Source: Paludibacteraceae bacterium (GTDB taxonomy: Bacteria > Bacteroidota > Bacteroidia > Bacteroidales > Paludibacteraceae). Taken from it: a stretch of 64,000 nucleotides of DNA. The notes beneath the pieces are model-generated. The model did no database searches. It saw only the letters and a program-made list of their open reading frames with translations, and was not told the origin of the DNA. Position numbers and translations under genes: made by a program. Shown here in pieces: positions 1 through 7,375 of the stretch (position 1 is the stretch's first letter; every line of letters starts with the position of its first letter). The stretch covers positions 1-64,000 of the forward strand of contig CAJOEX010000005.1 in assembly GCA_905233415.1 (NCBI GenBank), given 5' to 3'.

Positions 1-1
1 T

Positions 2-382
2 ACCGTTACCGTCATGATTGCCGAAGGTCAGGAAGCATACGGTACTGTAACCGTCGGAGAAACGACCAGCACCAAGAAAAAGCCCGAAGCATCCGAATCC
101 TATGTGGAAGGTACCACCGTGCCCATCACTGCGGAAGCAAATGACGGATATTACTTCGACCACTGGGAGATAGAAGGTGACAAGAAAACCAAGATTTACG
201 AAAACACACTGGAGATTGAAGCGGAAGATATCACTTACATCGCTTACTTCGAGGAAGCCGAAGGCATCGAATCCATTACCATTGACCCGACCCTGAATAC
301 CCAAAAGGTAATGATTGACGGTGTACTCTATATACTCCGTGACGGAAATATCTATACTCCTGTCGGACAGAAAGTTAAATAA
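2..382 (+). CDS. C-terminal end of a secreted InlB-B-repeat-like protein (5' partial)
   Basis: The reading frame is already open at the left edge, so only the last ~127 residues are present and the start lies outside the window. The body looks like a divergent InlB B-repeat: threonine-, valine- and glycine-rich strands ending in a 'YYFDHWEIEGD' segment, the usual 'y.F..W..dg' hallmark of this small beta fold in secreted Bacteroidota proteins. The last ~25 residues (VMIDGVLYILRDG then GQKVK) form a short tail that recurs at the ends of the proteins at 16827-18017 and 18028-19182. I infer a sorting or anchoring tail, possibly for T9SS. The whole protein's function cannot be read from this fragment. 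A sugar aminotransferase follows 9 nt downstream. Confidence 0.75.
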   Translation, partial: TVTVMIAEGQEAYGTVTVGETTSTKKKPEASESYVEGTTVPITAEANDGYYFDHWEIEGDKKTKIYENTLEIEAEDITYIAYFEEAEGIESITIDPTLNTQKVMIDGVLYILRDGNIYTPVGQKVK

Positions 383-391
383 CAGAAACGT

Positions 392-1522
392 ATGAAAAAG
401 ATTCAAATGGTTGACCTGCAGACGCAGTATCAGCACATAAAACAGGAAATTGACCGTGGCATAGAGGAGGTAATCTCCTCTGCCGCGTTCATCAAAGGTC
501 CGAAAGTAGCCGAATTCCAAACACATCTGGAGACATATACCGGCTCCAAACACGTTATCGGCGTGGGCAACGGCACCGATGCGCTACAGATTGCACTGAT
601 GGCACTCGGACTGAAGCCCGGTGACGAGGTGATTACACCGACGTTCACGTTCATCGCGACCGCGGAGGTGGTGGCCTTATTAGGCCTGACACCTGTGGTC
701 GTGGATGTAGATTGGGATACGATGAACATTTCCGTAGAAGGCATTCGCAAGGCGATTACCCCAAAAACCAAAGCCATTGTACCGGTACATCTGTTCGGAC
801 AATGTGCAGACATGGAGGCGATTATGGCGATTGCGAAAGCGCACAACCTGTTTGTCGTAGAAGACGCGTGTCAGGCGATTGGCGCCAAATATACTTTTGC
901 GGACGGCACAACCAAACAGGCGGGCACTATCGGGCATATCGGTTGCACCAGTTTCTTCCCCTCAAAGAACCTCGGTTGCTATGGGGACGGCGGCGCACTT
1001 TTTACCGATGATGACGCCTTGGCGGAAAGCATCAAAGCCATTGCCAACCACGGCTGCTTTGTACGCTATCACCACGACTTTGTGGGTGTAAACTCCCGTT
1101 TGGACAGTATTCAGGCTGCAATACTGGATGCAAAGTTACCGCATTTGGACGAATACATCGCCAACCGCCAGTGCGCTGCCGCGTACTATGACCAAGCATT
1201 TGCAGGGAATCCGCATATTCTGATTCCCGGACACGAAGCACACAGCACCCACGTCTATCACCAATACACCTTGCGGCTGATTGACGTGAACCGCGAAAAG
1301 GTGAAAGAAGGACTCGCTGAACACGGTATTCCGGCAATGGTTTACTACCCTATCCCCCTGCATTTGCAGAAGGCTTATCAGGACCCGCGCTACAAGGCAG
1401 GAGACTTCCCTGTAGCGGAAAGGTTGATGAACTGTGTCCTGTCCCTGCCGATGCACACGGAATTGGACAACGAGCAGCTTGAATTCATTACGACAAACGT
1501 ACTTGAACTGATGAACAGATAA
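392..1522 (+). CDS. DegT/DnrJ/EryC1/StrS family PLP-dependent sugar aminotransferase
   Basis: A 376-residue fold-type I aminotransferase that moves an amino group from an amino acid to a keto-sugar nucleotide. Visible marks: 'GNGTDALQIAL' (PLP phosphate site, ~59-69), 'VVEDACQAIGA' (cofactor aspartate, ~155-165), and the Schiff-base lysine at ~192 in 'FFPSKNLGCYGDGG'. Length and motifs are full for the family and resemble WbpE/WlbC-like enzymes acting on UDP-3-keto-GlcNAcA, but substrate cannot be fixed from sequence. It makes amino sugars for surface polysaccharide or glycoprotein glycans; no other glycan gene is nearby. Its stop codon abuts the rpoN start directly, so the two are probably cotranscribed. 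Confidence 0.9.
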   Translation: MKKIQMVDLQTQYQHIKQEIDRGIEEVISSAAFIKGPKVAEFQTHLETYTGSKHVIGVGNGTDALQIALMALGLKPGDEVITPTFTFIATAEVVALLGLTPVVVDVDWDTMNISVEGIRKAITPKTKAIVPVHLFGQCADMEAIMAIAKAHNLFVVEDACQAIGAKYTFADGTTKQAGTIGHIGCTSFFPSKNLGCYGDGGALFTDDDALAESIKAIANHGCFVRYHHDFVGVNSRLDSIQAAILDAKLPHLDEYIANRQCAAAYYDQAFAGNPHILIPGHEAHSTHVYHQYTLRLIDVNREKVKEGLAEHGIPAMVYYPIPLHLQKAYQDPRYKAGDFPVAERLMNCVLSLPMHTELDNEQLEFITTNVLELMNR

Positions 1523-2998
1523 ATGGCAAGCCTTTCATTAACACAGCAGATGCGCCTGCAGACGAAATTATCGCCTGCACAGATTCAAGCTATTCGCATG
1601 TTAGAACTTCCGGCATACGAGTTGCAGCAACGTGTAAATGAAGAACTGCAGGAAAACCCTGCACTTGAAGAAGGCCGTGACCCAAAAGAAGTGCAGGAAG
1701 AACGCTTTGAAGAAGGCGATTTCGGCGAAGACGAAGAATATACCAACCCCTTGCAAACAGAGGACTTTAACTACGACGATTACGTCTCTGATGACGAAAC
1801 ACCGGACTACATGCTGCGCACCTACAACTATTCGGATGACCATGAACAGGATGAACCGGCTTTCTCCGGCGGAATGACGTTCTCCGAGTATCTCAAGTCC
1901 CAAATCTATCTCACAAAGATGAACAAGGAGCAGCGGCATATTGCAAAATGGGTACTCGGAAACATTGACGAAGACGGCTTCCTGCGCCGCACCACGGAAC
2001 AGCTGGTGGACGATTTGACGTTTCAGGAAGGCTTGTCTGTCACAGATGAAGAGATGGAGGATATCGTCCGTCAAATCAAAGAATTAGACCCTCCCGGGGT
2101 GGCGGCATACGATTTGCAGGAGTGCTTGGTAACACAACTGAAAGCAAAGCCCCAAACGGAAGAAGTCAAGAACGCCATCACATTGCTCACAAAGTACTTT
2201 GAAGACTTCTCCCAACACCGTTATGACCGGCTCTGCGAACATATGCAGTTGGACGAATCTCAACTCAAAGACGCCATTGACGAGATTGTACACTTGAACC
2301 AGAAACCATCCAACACCTTCACAGGCAATGCGTATGAAGGACGGCAGGAAACGATTATTCCGGACTTCTATGTGGAGAACCGTGATGGTGAATTAGTGCT
2401 GACACTCAACACCGGAGATATCCCCGAGCTACATGTCAGCGAAGAATATGCGCAAATGCTCAAGGAAGTGGAAAGCCGTAAATCGAAAGCCGAGAACAAG
2501 GAAGCTGCAAAGTTTATCCGCACGAAGATGGATGCGGCACACACATTCATTGATGCCATCCGCCAACGCAACGAAACACTGAGCCGCACCATGACGGCAA
2601 TTATGCAACTGCAACGCGAGTTCTTCCTCAACGGTGACGAGATGACGCTCAAGCCGCTCATTCTGCAGGATATTGCCACAATTACAGGATTTGATGTTTC
2701 AACCATTTCACGTGTCTGCAACTCCAAGTACGTGCAAACAGAATTCGGTATATTCCCGCTCAGGCATTTCTTCTCGGAGTCCATGACGAACAACGAAGGC
2801 GAAGAGGTTTCCACACGGGAGATTAAAAATATACTCAGTGAAGTGATTGCTGAAGAGGACAAATCCAACCCGTTAACTGACGAGCAGTTAGTGGAAGTAC
2901 TCAAAGAACGCGGTTACACAATTGCCCGCCGGACAGTTGCCAAATACCGCGAACAGTTGAATATCCAAACCGCCCGTATGCGGCGGCAGATCGTATGA
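1523..2998 (+). CDS. rpoN: RNA polymerase sigma-54 factor RpoN
   Basis: A full-length (491 aa) sigma-54. The N-terminal activator-interacting region is clear (SLTQQMRLQTKLSPAQIQAI and 'ALEEGRD'), followed by an acidic linker (~50-120), the core-binding region, the helix-turn-helix region ('ITGFDVSTISRVCNSKYVQT') and the diagnostic RpoN box ARRTVAKYRE near residue 473. It directs core polymerase to -24/-12 promoters that need an AAA+ activator; no such activator is in the window. The ATG starts at the base after the stop of the aminotransferase, and its end overlaps the next start by 4 nt (ATGA). Confidence 0.98.
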   Translation: MASLSLTQQMRLQTKLSPAQIQAIRMLELPAYELQQRVNEELQENPALEEGRDPKEVQEERFEEGDFGEDEEYTNPLQTEDFNYDDYVSDDETPDYMLRTYNYSDDHEQDEPAFSGGMTFSEYLKSQIYLTKMNKEQRHIAKWVLGNIDEDGFLRRTTEQLVDDLTFQEGLSVTDEEMEDIVRQIKELDPPGVAAYDLQECLVTQLKAKPQTEEVKNAITLLTKYFEDFSQHRYDRLCEHMQLDESQLKDAIDEIVHLNQKPSNTFTGNAYEGRQETIIPDFYVENRDGELVLTLNTGDIPELHVSEEYAQMLKEVESRKSKAENKEAAKFIRTKMDAAHTFIDAIRQRNETLSRTMTAIMQLQREFFLNGDEMTLKPLILQDIATITGFDVSTISRVCNSKYVQTEFGIFPLRHFFSESMTNNEGEEVSTREIKNILSEVIAEEDKSNPLTDEQLVEVLKERGYTIARRTVAKYREQLNIQTARMRRQIV

Positions 2999-3642
2999 AA
3001 GAACGCGTACTGAATAGCATATGCACCCTGTTGGGCATTATTTGCCATCCGTTGTGGATGCCCACATACGGGACGGCTCTTTTCTGTGCGGCGCTGCAAA
3101 CCCAATACGCACCTTTATCGCCTGCCTATTGGCTCATCGCATTGCTCGGTACGTTTGCGCTGACAGCGTTTATTCCGCTGACGCTTATTCTTATCAGGCT
3201 TGCGATGGGAAGGGTTTCCACGCTGGAAATCCGCAATCCGCAGGAGCGGACACCTATTTATATATATACATCTGTCTGTTATGCGTTCTGGAGTTATTTC
3301 CTGCTGCGGATTCTGCACGCGCCGTTAGTGCTATTTCTTATTGCAGTAGGAGCCATCATGGCACTTGTGGCAATCATATTCATCAACCGCCATTGGAAGA
3401 TTTCAGCGCACCTGACCGGATTAGGCGGTCTTATAGGCGGTATTGGTGCATATTGTCTATATAGCGCACAACCTTTGCCTATCGGATTGGTGACAGGATT
3501 GCTTTGTGTGTCACTGGCAGTCATGTATGCACGCATTTACACAAAGTCACACACTCCGTTACAAGTGACCACAGGCTTGCTGTTCGGTCTGATGATGACT
3601 TTTATACCGACGCTTGTATATTGTCTTATCGCCCATGTTTAA
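2995..3642 (+). CDS. PAP2-like integral membrane protein
   Basis: A 215-residue polytopic protein with about six hydrophobic spans. The C-terminal half carries a weak PAP2 (phosphatidic acid phosphatase type 2) signature: 'HWKISAHLTGLGG' and then 'ARIYTKSHTPLQV', spaced like the S-x-H and R-x5-H segments of the family, with the N-terminal K-x6-RP motif hard to see. Known PAP2 proteins dephosphorylate lipid phosphates such as undecaprenyl pyrophosphate or phosphatidate. Here the active site looks degenerate, so activity is uncertain. It is coupled to rpoN by ATGA overlap and overlaps the DUF4105 gene by 8 nt, pointing to cotranslation in an envelope-lipid gene set. Confidence 0.75.
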   Translation: MKERVLNSICTLLGIICHPLWMPTYGTALFCAALQTQYAPLSPAYWLIALLGTFALTAFIPLTLILIRLAMGRVSTLEIRNPQERTPIYIYTSVCYAFWSYFLLRILHAPLVLFLIAVGAIMALVAIIFINRHWKISAHLTGLGGLIGGIGAYCLYSAQPLPIGLVTGLLCVSLAVMYARIYTKSHTPLQVTTGLLFGLMMTFIPTLVYCLIAHV

Positions 3643-4561
3643 GTTGCTCGCCATATATATATCGCTACTCACCTGCACGCCAGGAGAGGAACTGTATGCC
3701 CGCTACGGACACACAGCTATCCGCTTGCAAGACACCGAGAGAAAAATAGATGTAGTGTTCAACTACGGGGTGTTCAGCTTTGACACCGACAACTTCTACT
3801 ACAAGTTTGTCAAAGGAGAAACCTATTACCAATTGGGCATTGAGCCGACACGGTTCTTTATGAAGGGTTATGATTGGGAAAGCCGCCCTGTTTATGAGCA
3901 GCACCTCAATCTGACGGATTCTCAGGCAATGGCTTTTGCACAGGCACTGGCAGTCAACTACCGACCGGAAAACCGGTCATATCTCTATAACTTTGTGTTT
4001 GACAACTGCGCAATCCGACCATACAACCTGATTAAGTCCATTTTGGGCGACACGATTATATCACCTTACAATGAATGGGACGGCTGTACATACCGCAAGT
4101 ACTTGCAACACTATACCGGAATAGGGTCGTGGGAGGATTTTGCCATAAACATGATTTTCGGCAAGCGGGCAGACGTAAAGATGCAAGGGGAGGACAAACT
4201 TTTTCTGCCAGAGGCGTTGATGTTTTACCTGCAATCCGCCCGTCTGCCGGACGGGACACCCGTTGTGGCAGAATCGCATATAGCGCCGTTCAAAATCGCC
4301 AAAACGCCGTGGTATAAAACATGGTACTTAGGCATAGTGCTGTTCGCGCTTTTTATGTTGACGGTCAGCCTTGTCGATTTGCGCAGAAACAAATGGTCAT
4401 GGTGGTTTGATGCGCCGTTTATACTTATCTATCTTGTGCTGTTTGGTATTGCTATATTCCTGACATTCTTCTCGATTCACCCGCTCGTCGGTTTCAACTG
4501 GCGGTTATTCCTGTTCCCCATTATACATTTATGCTTAAGAAGTATTTATATTCTGCGCTAA
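3635..4561 (+). CDS. DUF4105 / Lnb-like lipoprotein N-acyltransferase candidate
   Basis: About 308 aa. I place the start at ATG 3635; the longer frame begins only with TTG at 3614. A short hydrophobic N-terminus leads into the DUF4105 domain: 'PGEELYARYGHTAIRL' (conserved histidine) and 'YNFVFDNCAIRPYNLI' (conserved cysteine). About two to three membrane spans follow (~225-300). This domain is the periplasmic part of Lnb, which in some Gram-positives moves an acyl chain from the lipoprotein diacylglyceryl group to the N-terminal cysteine. Bacteroidota lack classical Lnt, so an Lnb role in lipoprotein maturation is plausible, but that is inference. It overlaps both neighbours, so translational coupling is likely. 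Confidence 0.8.
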   Translation: MFKLLAIYISLLTCTPGEELYARYGHTAIRLQDTERKIDVVFNYGVFSFDTDNFYYKFVKGETYYQLGIEPTRFFMKGYDWESRPVYEQHLNLTDSQAMAFAQALAVNYRPENRSYLYNFVFDNCAIRPYNLIKSILGDTIISPYNEWDGCTYRKYLQHYTGIGSWEDFAINMIFGKRADVKMQGEDKLFLPEALMFYLQSARLPDGTPVVAESHIAPFKIAKTPWYKTWYLGIVLFALFMLTVSLVDLRRNKWSWWFDAPFILIYLVLFGIAIFLTFFSIHPLVGFNWRLFLFPIIHLCLRSIYILR

Positions 4562-6009
4562 TTGCAATCTCAATTATCAGTTGTCAATTATCAATTACTG
4601 CTGCTCCGCGGCTGACGGTAGTAATCGTCGTGGACGGTTTGCATCAGGACAACCTGAACCTGCTGCGTCCCTACTGGCAACAAGGCGGACTTCGCACGCT
4701 CTCAGAAGAGGCCTATCAGACAACAATAAACTTTCCCCACCTTGTTTATGGCGGCGACGAGACCACCGCAACTATGATGACCGGCGTTACTCCGTCACAG
4801 TCGGGATATGCAATGGATAGTTATTTCTCACGTTCCGACCGCCGTATTCACCCCTTGTTGGAGGATGCCAAACAAAAAGGCATCGGCACCGACCTGACGC
4901 TTTCACCGAAAGCAATATACTCCGCCACAATGGGCGATTTGCTGCGGATGCGGCATGGAGACAAAGCCAAAATTTATGCCATCGGTCTGTTGCCTGCCAC
5001 AACGATTATAATGGCAGGACACAGCGCAAATGCCTGTTGCTGGCTGGACGAAAGCAAGCAAAACTGGGTTACCACCTCATATTACTCACAAGGTCTTCCT
5101 ACTGTTGCGGATGAAATGAATATTGGCGAACGGATGCCGTTGTTGCTTGACCGGGAATGGACTCCGCGGCTGAACATCACGTCATATACCCATCCTTCTG
5201 AACAGGAAATCCGCAAATCGTTCTCATACAAAAGCCGTGATATATTGCTTCATGCACCGGTGGCAAACACGCTGGTAGTGGAACTTGCACTTGCCCTACA
5301 GAAAGCCGAGCAACTGGGAACAGATGTGACACCTGATATGCTTTTCCTGCAACTGAATACGATTACGCCGAATGCGACTGCCGACAGGATTCAGTCTGCC
5401 GAACAGGAAGATATGTACCTCTGCCTCAACCAGGATTTGGGGTATCTCATCGACCAGTTGCAAAAGCGTGTCGGACGGCAGAATGTGGATTTCCTTATTG
5501 TCGGAAGACCGGTTTTCGGATTCGGAAAGGAAACGATGACAACTGCCGGAATGGAAGTCCATTCATTCAATATAAGCCGTGCCGCAGCTCTTGTTTCGAC
5601 CTATCTGATGGCACTTTACGGCCACGAACGCTGGGTGGATGGCGGATACGGAAACTCCATTTATCTGAACCGGACACTGATTGAACAGAAAAAGATTTCG
5701 CTGCAGACGATACAGCGTCAGGTAGCAAACTTCCTGATGGACTTTGAGGGCATTCAGGCTGCGTTCCCGCAGAACGAAGCACTGCTGTTTCCGGAACTGA
5801 CCGCTTCGCTGAACAAAAGACAAACCGGCGATGTAGTGTTTACGCTGCTTCCGGGCTGGCAACTATGCGCGGACGACAAAACGGTTTTGGATAATATCTT
5901 GGAACCCAATCCCTATGTGCCCCTGCTTTTCTGGTCAGGTTCTTTCCGACAGTTCCCGGAAGGCAGACTCTCCGCAACAGACATTCCGCAAATCCTGCTC
6001 GGCTTCTAA
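4531..6009 (+). CDS. Pseudo-alkaline phosphatase (PafA-like fold, catalytic residues lost)
   Basis: A 492-residue exported protein with a signal peptide (~1-25) and the alkaline phosphatase/PafA fold. Fold markers are kept: 'VVIVVDGLHQDNLNLLRPY', 'AGHSANACCWLDESKQNWV', and the closing 'NPYVPLLFWSG'. The metal and nucleophile positions known in PafA are not: the Thr nucleophile region reads 'VYGGDETTATMMTG', the D-x3-H zinc segment reads 'LQLNTITPNATADR', the 'ADH' strand reads 'FLIVGRPVFGFG', and the late histidine before 'NPY' is absent. Only the first aspartate remains. It is therefore probably a non-catalytic relative with a binding or structural role. It overlaps the Lnb-like gene by 31 nt. 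Its signal-peptide codons are built from a 7-bp tandem repeat (4570-4597). Confidence 0.8.
   Translation: MLKKYLYSALIAISIISCQLSITAAPRLTVVIVVDGLHQDNLNLLRPYWQQGGLRTLSEEAYQTTINFPHLVYGGDETTATMMTGVTPSQSGYAMDSYFSRSDRRIHPLLEDAKQKGIGTDLTLSPKAIYSATMGDLLRMRHGDKAKIYAIGLLPATTIIMAGHSANACCWLDESKQNWVTTSYYSQGLPTVADEMNIGERMPLLLDREWTPRLNITSYTHPSEQEIRKSFSYKSRDILLHAPVANTLVVELALALQKAEQLGTDVTPDMLFLQLNTITPNATADRIQSAEQEDMYLCLNQDLGYLIDQLQKRVGRQNVDFLIVGRPVFGFGKETMTTAGMEVHSFNISRAAALVSTYLMALYGHERWVDGGYGNSIYLNRTLIEQKKISLQTIQRQVANFLMDFEGIQAAFPQNEALLFPELTASLNKRQTGDVVFTLLPGWQLCADDKTVLDNILEPNPYVPLLFWSGSFRQFPEGRLSATDIPQILLGF
4570..4597 (+). repeat. Heptamer tandem repeat inside a signal-peptide coding region
   Basis: Four 7-bp units, three TCAATTA and one TCAGTTG, encode part of the hydrophobic signal peptide of the pseudo-alkaline phosphatase. 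The same unit forms intergenic arrays at 40259-40320. Confidence 0.8.
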
Positions 6010-6064
6010 CAGCCGCAAACTACACCAAAAAATTTTGCTTTTTCGCACAAAAATGCAGAAAATA

Positions 6065-6096
6065 TTTGCATATGTGCAATTTTTGTTGTAATTTTG
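6065..6096 (+). promoter_or_regulatory. Bacteroidota-type promoter for the AAA ATPase gene
   Basis: TTTG at 6065-6068, a 20-nt spacer and TAATTTTG at 6089-6096. It implies a transcript start near 6100, which rules out the ATG at 6066 and supports ATG 6120. Confidence 0.8.
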
Positions 6097-6119
6097 CAGG
6101 CTCAAAAGAAATAATACCT

Positions 6120-7346
6120 ATGTTAGACGCATTCTTTCGGATACATGATTATTTGGTATCCCGTTCGCAAACCCCTATTCGCCGGTTGTTGATGGACGAA
6201 ATCAACTGGGAAGACCGCTTGATTGCCATCAAGGGTGGTCGGGGCGTCGGCAAGACCGATTTCCTGTTGGCACGCGCCCGCGAATTGGAAGAAGAAATTG
6301 CCGCACGTCCTGTCCCTAAAGCTCGTCGTGGTCGTGTAGCGGCTCCCAAAAGGGAAGTACTGTACGTCAACCTTAACAATTTCTTTTTCACGGAACATAC
6401 GTTGGTTGAATTTGCAGGCTTATTTGTAAAAGCAGGTGGCAAACATTTACTCATTGACCAGACCTTCAAGTACCCGAATTGGTCAAAGGAACTGCGCAAA
6501 TGCCACGACAAATACAAGGATCTGCACATCGTATTCATGGCATCTCCCGTGATGCGTCTCATTGAGGACAATCGCGATTTGTCACCCATTGTACGCATGT
6601 ACAACCTGCGCGGATTCAGTTTCCGTGAGTATTTGATTCTGCGCACCGGCAAGAAGTTCGAATCGCTGACATTGGAGGCAATTCTCCACAACCATGCGTC
6701 TATCGCCCGCAGCATTTGTGAGCAGGTTGATCCTATACAATATTTCGACGACTATCTCAAACACGGTTATTACCCCGCTTTCCTCGAAGACAGGAACTTT
6801 GAGGCGGCATTGCTCAGACAGATGAACATGATGCTGGAAGTGGATGTGCTGATGATTAAGCAGATTGAGGTAAGCAATTTGCCGAAGATGCGCAAACTGC
6901 TGAATATCATGCTTATGACGACTCCATGCCCCCTGAATATCAGCAGCATATCTGATGCCATTCAGACATCACGTGCGACAACGATGAACTACATCAAGTA
7001 TCTCAAGGATGCACGACTGCTGAATCTGCTGTATTTGGAAGGCAAGTCATTCCCCATGAAGCCGGTACGTGTATATCTGCAAAACACCAACATCGCGTAT
7101 ATGTGTGTGGAACGCGAACCAGAACCGCAAGCTGTATGCGAAACGTTCTTCTACAATATGATTCACGTGGCGCACAAAGTGAATGCCACCGAACGAAACG
7201 CCATGTTTGTAGTGGACGGAAAGTACTATTTTGATGTCAAAGCAGAGAAACCTACAGGCGAATGCATCCGCCCGACTGCTATTGGAAACTTGCAGGTCGG
7301 TTTGGGAAATGCAATTCCGATGTGGCTGTTGGGTTTCCTATATTAA
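6120..7346 (+). CDS. AAA_14/DUF4143 family ATPase with atypical Walker B
   Basis: About 408 aa from ATG 6120; the upstream ATG at 6066 lies within the promoter. The N-terminal AAA_14 domain has a good P-loop ('GGRGVGKTDFLL'). The Walker B stretch reads 'KHLLIDQTFKYPNW' where family members have L-D-E-V, so the catalytic glutamate is Gln. The sensor segment reads 'VFMASP' instead of 'VFTGSS'. The second half is a winged-helix/DUF4143 region ('SRATTMNYIKYLKDARLL', 'VRVYLQNTNIAY'). An Arg/Lys/Pro-rich insertion lies at ~65-80. These ATPases are abundant in Bacteroidales and their function is largely unknown. ATP binding seems kept and hydrolysis doubtful. nifJ follows 29 nt downstream. Confidence 0.8.
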   Translation: MLDAFFRIHDYLVSRSQTPIRRLLMDEINWEDRLIAIKGGRGVGKTDFLLARARELEEEIAARPVPKARRGRVAAPKREVLYVNLNNFFFTEHTLVEFAGLFVKAGGKHLLIDQTFKYPNWSKELRKCHDKYKDLHIVFMASPVMRLIEDNRDLSPIVRMYNLRGFSFREYLILRTGKKFESLTLEAILHNHASIARSICEQVDPIQYFDDYLKHGYYPAFLEDRNFEAALLRQMNMMLEVDVLMIKQIEVSNLPKMRKLLNIMLMTTPCPLNISSISDAIQTSRATTMNYIKYLKDARLLNLLYLEGKSFPMKPVRVYLQNTNIAYMCVEREPEPQAVCETFFYNMIHVAHKVNATERNAMFVVDGKYYFDVKAEKPTGECIRPTAIGNLQVGLGNAIPMWLLGFLY

Positions 7347-7375
7347 ACGAGACTTTAATACAATAACTAAAATAT

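Noticed and set aside
6066-6119. Upstream ATG as start of the AAA ATPase
   Set aside because: It lies inside the promoter, before the predicted transcript start.
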